Shown here in pieces: positions 56,495 to 64,000 of a stretch of DNA of 64,000 nt. A program made the position numbers and the translations under genes. The stretch comes from Porogramme epimiltina. Taxonomy: Eukaryota > Basidiomycota > Agaricomycetes > Polyporales > Polyporaceae. Location of the stretch: NCBI GenBank assembly GCA_900155495.1, contig FTLJ01000102.1:94989-158988 (forward strand), given 5' to 3'. The number at the start of each line of letters is the position of its first letter. The stretch's first letter is position 1. Below the pieces are notes generated by a model that was not told the DNA's origin, did no database searches, and worked only from the letters and a program-made list of their open reading frames with translations.

Positions 56495-58217
56495 ATGTTC
56501 TTCTCCACGGCCTTCCTTGCCTCCCTTTTCGCGGCTTCGACAGTCTCGGCCGCCCCCCTACAGCGTAGGAAGCCTTTCTTCGAGAGCGTGAGCGTGTCGG
56601 AGATCAGCGCTATTGAGGTCGAGAGCCTTAGCGCCTCGGAGTTCGTCCCCACGGCCGCTGTTTTCTGTGAGTCTATCAATGCGCTCTTCTTCGGGCTATG
56701 GCTGATATTTTCGACAGTTTTGACGAACGAGGTAGAAGAGAACATTATCATTGCCTCGGCTGTTAATTCCGATGGAACCTTGGTGAGTTCGATTCTTCTG
56801 AGACCTTTTCACAGTTATCTGATTGCTATTTTCAGAGCCTGAGCAGGGCCACCTCAACCGGCGGCAGCGGAGCGCTGGGGATTGGCAACTCGATCAACTT
56901 GAACCCGCTCTTTTCGCAGGTCTGTGACAATTCCCCTATAGGAAATACCTTCTTACTCACTCCCTTTTTAGAACTCTATCATAGTGTCCGAAGAGACTGA
57001 AGTGCTCGCAGTCGTTAATGTGCGCTCATTTATCCCGTTCCTGCAACGTCAACTGAGCTTCGATTCATTATAGGCTGGATCCAACACGATCTCGCTCTTC
57101 TCTATCGACTCCACGAACCCGACGTTCCTCGAGCCCATCGGCCTGCCGATCTCTTCGGGAGGAGAGTTCCCCCAGTCACTCGCGTTCAACAGCGACGGCA
57201 GCCGTCTGTGCGCCCTCAACGGCGGTGCCGTTAACGGTGTCGCGTATGTATCTTGCTGCGGTGATTTTGAAGCTGGGGACCAGGGCTTATACGAGATCGT
57301 TTCAGGTGCTACTCCGTGGACAAGACCCTCGGTCTCTCGCCGATCTCCAACAGCATCCGCTCGATCAACCTCCAGCAGACCACGCCCGCGACCGGGTTCG
57401 GCAACACCGCCAGCCAGATCATCTTCAGCGAGGACGACACCCAGCTGATCGTGTCCGTCAAGGGCGACGAGAGCAACAGCGGCTTCATCGCGCTCTGGGG
57501 CATCAACTCTGACGGCTCGCTCGAGGACAAGTTCGTGACGATCACGCCCCCCGGAAACGCGCAGCCGTTCTCGATGACGCGCATCCCGGGCAAGAACGCG
57601 CTCGTCGTCCCCGACCCGGCCAACGGCGTCGACATCATCGACCTCGCGGGCAACAGGTCGAACACGCTCCAGATCCCCGGCCAGGTTCAGCTCGGATGGT
57701 CCAGCTTCAGCGAGCTCACCCAGACGTACTTCATCACCGACGTCGTCACCTCGGTCATCACTGAGATCAGCATCGACGACAACCTCGAGGCCTCGATTGT
57801 CCAGGTCAGTCCGACACTCGTTCTTGCATTGTTCTTCCCGCTGACGAGGGTCTCCTGCAGCAATTCAACCAGTTCTCCAACGCTGGCTTGATCGACAACT
57901 CTATCCTCAACTTCAACAACAACGAGTAAGCCACCTTTCATGCGTCTCGCCTCCTGTCCTTCCGCTCATTCCTCAATCACCACAGGTTCCTCTACGTCCT
58001 CTCTGCGGAGTCGAACGAGATCCAAGTGATCAACATCCAGGAGCAGCAGATCGAGGTCCTCAGCCCCTTCAGCTTCGCAAGCGGCATCCAGTCCGCTGGA
58101 ATCAACCTCAGTACGCACCCTTCTCCTTTGGCGCTTTCCTCAGGGCACTAATCACTGTCTACACCTTTAGACTCCCAGAACCTCCAGGGTCTCGCGAGCT
58201 TCGCCCTCAAGCAGTAG
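56495..58217 (+). CDS. Secreted beta-propeller protein, copy 1
   Basis: The protein starts with a signal peptide (MFFSTAFLASLFAASTVSAA) and an ArgArg site that may be cut by a Kex2-type protease. The rest is a repeated-blade protein of the lactonase/3-carboxymuconate cyclase-like type: FLTNEVEENIIIASAVNSDG, AGSNTISLFSIDSTNPTFLE, SLAFNSDGSRLCALNGGAVN, GV, then QIIFSEDDTQLIVSVKGDES, FIALWGINSDGSLEDKFV, FSMTRIPGKNALVVPDPANG, YFITDVVTSVITEISIDDN and FLYVLSAESNEIQVINIQEQ. It ends ASFALKQ. About nine exons with positions conserved in copy 2. No catalytic residue set is certain, so enzymatic function is only a possibility. Codon use matches copy 2. Confidence 0.85.
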
Positions 58218-60586
58218 AGATCCGCCTCTACCCCGCGCGCACTGCCGCACGGCGCCCACGCGCGACGTGCCGGCCTATTGGTCGCGCCAAACTCATGATA
58301 CCTCGGACTCTTCGCTGAGATAGCTTATCGGACGCTCTCACGGACTCTTTTACGAACTGTTTGCTCTGTTACGCCGTGTCTTTTTACAGTCGTTATAGTT
58401 GCTTTCCACCCCGGCCTTTGGCGTCGATGTACACGGTCACTGGATGTATCCATAGGTCATTTTCACACGGGCAAATGCCAGGGGAAGTTACCGCCATTGT
58501 TGATTTGTGTGATGTGCTGGTTAGGTCGTTGTTTCCAAGTTGAAAGTGAGTTGAAGATCGCGCGCAAGTAGTCTTCCTTGCCATTCAAGGAATACCCCCT
58601 CGGACATGCCACTTTGGCGGGGTGAATGCTGGGGTAAGCCTTCCCGCAGTTTAAGGGATGCTTGTGTTTGAAGCGCGATTTTCACCGAGTGCAACGAGAA
58701 GAGTAAATTGTCTGGTCTAGTCAATGTCGAGGAGATGGAGGCTACCGCAGTGCGCGCATGTAACCACTTTCTAAAAGAGGCAGTATGTCACCCACTCACC
58801 CTAAGTAGGTATATGTATCTTCTCGGCACAGCGCAGCAATTACATCCCGCAGGGCTGCGGCGCACATGTTCAATGCTCGCGCCGGAACAATGGAAGGGTT
58901 GTCCGAGACCCTTCCATTGATAAGATACGCTACGTAGTGTATCCGTCCAGCGCGACGAACAGGTTGTATGTTGCGTTCCCTTTGGACCGCTGCGAACCAA
59001 GTTCGCGCGAAGGCTTCGAAGACAGAACCTTGACAAAGCTGCAGCCGAGAAGCAGATGTAAGGCTAATCTGGGAGTGGCCTTTGCGGTCATATAGCACCC
59101 GCCTCTATGTCTGCATGTTGTAAGCATACAGATCCCCCGTCATCTCGTTGTCTGACCAAGCCTGCAAGCATCAGCTGCCGGCGGAACTGTGAGAGTCCCT
59201 GGTGGCCGTGCCGCAGTCGAGGCCTTATGATCGACCACGAGCTCAATTTGAAGAGCGGTCGGGAAATGCGCTGCTGTGGATCAAGCCAAGAGAACCGGGC
59301 CCACAGTTTGCGCAATGTCGAGGGCGGCTGACGAACGAACGAAGCAAGTCGTCAACGCGCCAACAGGCACCGGTGCGGCGCTTGGGAGGGGCTGTCGCGT
59401 GGCCAGCGCGCGACTGGATTGGCCGAGGAAGCCCGAGGCAATCGCCGCCCCGGCCGGCATGGGATCGGCAGCTGTCCAGAGTCGGGCCCGCGGTCGTCAA
59501 CGCGCGGCGTGCGTCTCCGCGCCGAGGACGCCCGGCGACGATACTTGCCTCCTCCACGACCGCGGCGCCGTATCGACGCTGCCCTTGTTCTCTATATGCA
59601 CCTGCACGCACCCGCTGACTACTTTCTCGCACGGCCCGTCTCCCTCTGGGTCAGCAGTTGCCAGGCGCCGTCCAACCGTCGCCCGCCGCACCTTCTCCTG
59701 TCCTTGCTCTCCTTGAAGGCCATTGATCGTTCCATCTCAGGCTGGGGCAGAGCTCATGTCCGGTGGGATCTCCTGTGATGGGTGATGCCCCCGCGTCACA
59801 TCCCCGCCGCTAGTAAGCGTTTCCGCCCGCGCGCTTACTTTCCGCTGCGCTCGGAGACCGGCAGCTAAGATCATCTCCTTCCACATAGATGCAGTGCCCA
59901 CTGTACCCCATGTTTCACTGGGCGGTCGATGTTTGCTTTCAAAGTCGAGGCGCGCCCCGGACCGTGCTCGTACATGATTAATGCGCCGGGGATATCATCA
60001 ATGTGATACGTGCGCCCGTTTCTGGACCGAGGGAGTGTCCGAGGTGTCGATTATGAGGGGCGAGCACTAGTAAACACGCAGGAAGCCTTCTTTGGTAATT
60101 TCAGCGAACCATAATTGTTGCCCTCAGGAGCGCGCCGACATCGCTTTTTGAAAATGTCACAGTATCGTCTCACACGTGGCCGCGTTTTCTAGAGGCCTGC
60201 TCAGAGCAACCCCCCTGTGGGCCGTCGCAACACACTTGTGAAGCTGTGCCCCGCTCACTGGAACTCATGACAAGTGCTTTGCCGATGGCCCACAACCTCG
60301 GGAAGTGATGGTTGGAAGCCCTGACAGCCGGCTGTGTCCGGACGGCACGCCAGACACATGCGGGTGATGCCACCCCCCGGCGAGCCGTTCGTGGTGAGAA
60401 CTCAGTGTGCTCCATGGGGCTATAAAACCTCGGTCGGACACCCCGAGCTACTCACTTCTCCCTTCTCGTTTGCTCTATACCTTTGGTTTCTTTTTTACTG
60501 GCAGCTGTGCTCGCCACTTTCCCCCCTCCACATCCGACCTCCTTCGACCTTCGCGACCTTCCTTTCCCTGCTCACGACTTGCAAAC
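58218..60586. other. Region between the two propeller genes
   Basis: It consists of the 3' flank of copy 1 and the promoter of copy 2. The part 58380-58500 matches the 3' flank of copy 2, and 59390-59690 matches 62740-63000. Open frames at 59202-59778 fall in this duplicated noncoding block and lack motifs. No gene is seen. Confidence 0.5.
60421..60427 (+). promoter_or_regulatory. TATA box of propeller gene copy 2
   Basis: TATAAAA lies 160 bp upstream of the ATG of copy 2. At the matching place copy 1 has only a TTAAAAA sequence (about 56343), so the two promoters differ here. Confidence 0.6.
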
Positions 60587-62233
60587 ATGTACTTCACCAC
60601 CGCGTTCATCACCTCTATCCTCGCGGCCTCGACGGCCGTGTCCGCCGTTCCTCTTGAGCGTAGGAAGGCGGACGTGAAGATGATGGCACAGACCCAACTT
60701 GATGCTGCGGGAGCGGCCTACTGTGAGTTCGCTACTCATCTCATATTTCTGCCCATCAACTAACGCGAACGTCAATGAAAGTTATTACGAACGAGGGGGA
60801 TCAGAACAGGATCATTGCGGCCAGCATCAACTCTGATGGCACACTGGTGCGTATACAGTGCGGCTTCTAACCCAAGCGCAGCGCTGATCGTGGCTTGCAG
60901 AACCTCGATCGTGCGGTTAGCACAGGGGGAAGTGGGGACCATGGTGTGACCGACCCGAACGGCCCTGATGCGCTCTTCTCTCAGGTGCGCAAGCCCGCCG
61001 CAAAGACGGTGTACTAGGCTCTGACATCTCCTACAGGGCTCAATCAAGGCATCCGCAAAGGGACAGGTCCTCGCCACCGTGAACGTGAGTGGCCGTTAAT
61101 GACCGTATCTTAGGAATGGCCCACTGACATATTCTCCGCCCCACGTAGGCCGGGTCCAACACCGTTTCCCTGTTCTCCATCGACCCCACCGCGCCCACAA
61201 ACATTCAGCAGATCGGGAACCCTGTGTCGTCCGAGGGCGAGTTCCCCATGTCGCTCGCGTTCAACAGCGACGGCAGCCGCCTGTGCACACTGAACGGCGG
61301 CGCGGTCAACGGCGTCGTGTACGTGCCCCTCTCCACCCATGTCCCACCCACCCCGCGCCCGCTGACGCGCGACTCTGCAGCTGCTTCACCGTCGACAAGA
61401 CCAAGGGCCTCAAGTCTATCCCGAACACGGTCCGCTCGCTCGGGCTCAACCAGACGACCCCCGCGTCGGGCCCCGCGGGCTCGACGAGCCACATCATCTT
61501 CAGCGAGGACGGCAAGCAGCTCATCGCGTCCGTCAAGGGCGTCCCGCCCGCGCAGGGCTTCTTCGCGGTGTGGGACGTCGCGGACGACGGGGCGCTCTCG
61601 CAGGACTTCAAGAGCGTCGCGCCGCCGTCGGGCGGCGCGCTGCCGTTCTCGATGACGCTCATCCCGGGCAAGAACGCGCTGCTCGCGACGGACCCCGCGG
61701 TGGGCTTCACGATCATCGACCTCGCGGGGAACAAGTCGTCAGCAGTCAAGATCGACGGGCAGAGCGCGACGTGCTGGTCGAGCTTGAGCAAGAAGACGGG
61801 CAACTTTTACTTGACGGACATCGGGACATCGATCGTGACCGAGGTCAGCGTGGACGATAACCTCGAGGCGAAGATCGTGAAGCAGTACAACCAGACCGCG
61901 GGCTCGGCGACGATCGACAATGACATCGCGAGCGTGAACGGGAACGAGTGAGTCGCTTTGGGCGGTTATATGCGTGGGCGGCGTCGCTGATGTTTACCCC
62001 CACAGCTTCCTCTACGTTCTTGCGCCCAACGCGACCGAGATCCAGGTGCTCAGCATCCAGAAGGCGGGCGAGGGCAAGAACATCGAGACGCTGAACATCG
62101 CTGGTCCCACGAAGGCCGCCGGTCTCACCATCAGTACGTGACCTATGTTTTTCCGTGCGCTCTGTGTGATACTCATTTCTTTTTCGCAGACCCTTTCAAC
62201 CTCCAGGGTATGACGACCTTCATTACCCAGTAG
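60587..62233 (+). CDS. Secreted beta-propeller protein, copy 2
   Basis: It is a paralogue of the gene at 56495, about 2.4 kb downstream on the same strand. The signal peptide is MYFTTAFITSILAASTAVSA, followed by a Glu-Arg-Arg site. Blades read FITNEGDQNRIIAASINSDG, AGSNTVSLFSIDPTAPTNIQ, SLAFNSDGSRLCTLNGGAVN, HIIFSEDGKQLIASVKGVPP, FFAVWDVADDGALSQDFKSV, FSMTLIPGKNALLATDPAVG, FYLTDIGTSIVTEVSVDDN and FLYVLAPNATEIQVLSIQKA. It ends TTFITQ. Intron positions match copy 1. The short propeptide region after the signal peptide differs strongly from copy 1 (KADVKMMAQTQLDAAG against FFESVSVSEISAIEVESL), while the blades are well kept. Confidence 0.87.
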
Positions 62234-63677
62234 ATGTCGGAAGTTCTCCTAGGCCCCGCGTTCCCCGTCCTCTCTCCCTTGCTCGCATTACATTAGATGT
62301 CTCCTCGTCCTCGCCCCATACCCATCCTAGCGATGTGTCGTTCTTCTAGTCGTCATAGTAGTTTTTTTGTCCCGAAGGTCTCGGATGTAGCCATAGGTAT
62401 TTTTTTTCAGCAAATGCTAGGGAAAGTCATATGTTTAGTAACTTTGCGTGTGGACCCCGGTTGCGAAGAGCCCCATGCGCATTCTCAGTGTAGCGCGTGC
62501 CGTGGCCTCCCTGGGTCAGTTTAACCGCCGTTTAATCAGGTCCCCCCCGGTTAGTTTCCTCTGGGGAGCCGGCATGCGTATCTGTCCGGGCTGCAGTGGC
62601 CGTGTCGTGGCCAATGTGCTACTTGACAAGATGCCAAAATAATTTCAGGGAATTTGACTTGTGCAGTATCAAGGGGGAGCGACAAACCCCCCCACGAGCA
62701 CGCGAAATCACCAGGCACCGCTTGGGCGTTTGTGGACGCGTCGCGTGGCCAGCGCGTGACGGGATTGGCCAGGGAAGCGTGATGCCACGAGTCGTTTCCG
62801 CGGACCGCCACCGATGGAGAGGGGCGGTCGTGTCGCGCGTCGCCTACATGCGCCCCCTCCGTCCTGGACGACGGTCGGTAACCATACACTCGTCCGCCAC
62901 GACCACGTTCTCGTCTTGATCCGACGCCCTTGTACTCCGTCTCCGCTGACTACTCGCTCGCACACCCCGTTTCCTTCCAAGTCAGCAGCTCCCCCGGGTG
63001 GGTCCAGGGACGGTCCAGCAGGTTATCTCGGATATCGGCATTTACTGCCACGGCATTTCCTGTGGGGCGGCGGGCATCAGTGTTTATCCCACAATCAAGG
63101 TCGCGTTCGATGAGGTGGTCTTCGATGAAAAATGTGCATAGACATGCGCAGAATATTGTGACTTATGGTACGCATCGCCTTCCCCCGTGTCGTGGTTGTG
63201 ACGACTGACTGTTTTTGTTTCCACATAGATAAGAACGGTGTCACTTGACTGGACGAGTTGTAGACCTGTAACGTGGCTACATACAAAAAAACCAACCGGC
63301 GCGCCCCGCCGATTGACAAATGAACGCTACGCCGTCATACCTCAGACTCGAAAATCTCCATGCTCGGGATTGCCCTCCCAAGCTCTGAGTATTGACTCGA
63401 GCTCCCCTGTCCGCTATAAAGCATTTCTTGCGAGCAGCTACTATGGGGGCGTGGGCGGGAAGGCGGGCCACCTGACTGCTCTCTACTAGCGGCGCAGTCC
63501 CCCTTCCAAAGTAGGCAGAACTCAACATCGATGCGTCCACTTCGTCACAATATATTTCTGGCCGAAGCACGAAATCCTGCAAGGTGGTCGGCCGGGGTAC
63601 CACTCCTTTATCGACATACTATCGCCACCACTCAAGGCAACAATTTCAGCCCTATCACGACCTCACGGGAGCCATCT
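62234..63677. other. Intergenic region
   Basis: The 3' flank of propeller copy 2, with the duplicated block up to about 63000, then the 5' flank of the last gene. A CTATAAAG TATA-like element is at about 63415. No further gene is seen. Confidence 0.45.
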
Positions 63678-64000
63678 ATGAATCCTTTCGATGCGCTTCT
63701 AGAGGCAACGCGCAACGACCCTGTGAGTGTACTAACTCCTTCCCCCCTTGCGCGCCGTCATTCACCCTATCAATCGCGGTACCCCTCACCAGCTCCGCAT
63801 CCAAGCCGCATACGAACACCACCGCACCGAGCGCAACGCCGACCAAGCCGCGCTCATGCGCGCCCCCTCCTTCCCCGGGCCCACCCCCGACCCCATTCTC
63901 CGCGCGCTCCTTCGCCTCGACCCCCCCTCCCCCGACACCGCGGCGCCTTTCGTCGACCCCCGCAACGCGCTCTCGCTCTGGGCACGCCCCCCGCCGCCCG
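63678..64000 (+). CDS. 5' part of an unidentified gene, cut by the window end
   Basis: Exon 1 (63678-63722) encodes MNPFDALLEATRNDP; a GTGAGT donor and a CACCAG acceptor lead to exon 2 from 63793, which reads LRIQAAYEHHRTERNADQAA, then PSFPGPTPDPILRALLRLDP and FVDPRNALSLWARPPPP before the window stops. The join is in frame. The RNALSLWARPP block reminds me of an Agaricomycete family with RNCLVFWARPP, which I recall only loosely as 2H-phosphodiesterase-like; I do not rely on that. Confidence 0.7.
   Translation, partial: MNPFDALLEATRNDPVSVLTPSPLARRHSPYQSRYPSPAPHPSRIRTPPHRAQRRPSRAHARPLLPRAHPRPHSPRAPSPRPPLPRHRGAFRRPPQRALALGTPPAA

Larger units (their letters stand above)
56340..63000 (+). repeat. 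Tandem segmental duplication carrying the propeller gene pair
   Basis: Two units, about 56340-59690 and 60400-63000, share promoter, coding and downstream sequence in the same order. Examples of matching noncoding parts: the pre-ATG stretch ending TTGCAAACATG (56480-56497 and 60578-60589), the 3' flank with CCATAGGT and GCAAATGC (58448-58485 and 62390-62420), the GGCCAGCGCG/GATTGGCC block (59400-59425 and 62748-62772), and GCTGACTACT plus TCAGCAG (59610-59660 and 62945-62990). Unit borders are approximate. Confidence 0.8.

Noticed and set aside
59202..59778. Open frames of 119-146 codons between the propeller genes
   Set aside because: They sit in the duplicated noncoding block; the matching block after copy 2 does not preserve the frames, which argues against coding function.

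Overview
The window is nuclear DNA of a filamentous basidiomycete, most likely an Agaricomycete. Genes are split by many short (about 45-90 bp) GT-AG introns, GC is high, genes lie densely on both strands without operons, and several families are typical of mushrooms and bracket fungi: DUF6534 membrane proteins, BTB/POZ and F-box proteins, a 2OG-oxygenase-domain family, a HDPYAATRG-type Δ9 desaturase and a CYP with a FGPANCAGK heme loop. No virus, CRISPR array or intact transposon was seen.

Layout. 0.1-6.2 kb: UDP-GlcNAc pyrophosphorylase (UAP1), a taxilin-like coiled-coil protein carrying a SUMO-like domain, and mitochondrial EF-Ts. 7.1-15.4 kb: a seven-helix DUF6534 protein and a very long 2OG-Fe(II) oxygenase-domain protein. 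15.7-25.7 kb: NAF1 (H/ACA snoRNP assembly), a candidate chromatin protein, a secreted serine carboxypeptidase, a basic mitochondrial protein and the DHHC palmitoyltransferase PFA4. 25.9-31.1 kb: an Rsc4-like tandem bromodomain protein and a cytochrome P450. 32.4-38.9 kb: a BTB protein, the Δ9 acyl-CoA desaturase with fused cytochrome b5, a divergently transcribed CutC homologue, and an F-box protein. 39.8-53.6 kb: a secreted carboxylesterase, a single-pass Ser-rich membrane protein, a gene-poor stretch with decayed coding fragments, a Rab-GAP (TBC) protein and a Vps62-like protein. 54.5 kb: tRNA-Ser(AGA). 56.5-62.2 kb: two tandem paralogues of a secreted beta-propeller protein. A gene enters at 63.7 kb and runs off the end.

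The genes do not form one pathway. They mix housekeeping functions (cell-wall precursor synthesis, mitochondrial translation, snoRNP assembly, lipid desaturation, protein palmitoylation) with secreted or lineage-specific functions (peptidase, esterase, P450, propeller pair).

The most interesting signals are in gene architecture. The desaturase reads in frame only with a 5-nt exon, and its third histidine box is completed by a 3-nt exon that is a single His codon. Other genes carry 5-, 11-, 17- and 18-nt exons, and introns repeatedly fall inside catalytic motifs. The taxilin homologue has a SUMO-like domain between the two halves of its coiled coil. All exon joins were derived by hand from reading frame, splice consensus and family motifs; no transcript data were available.
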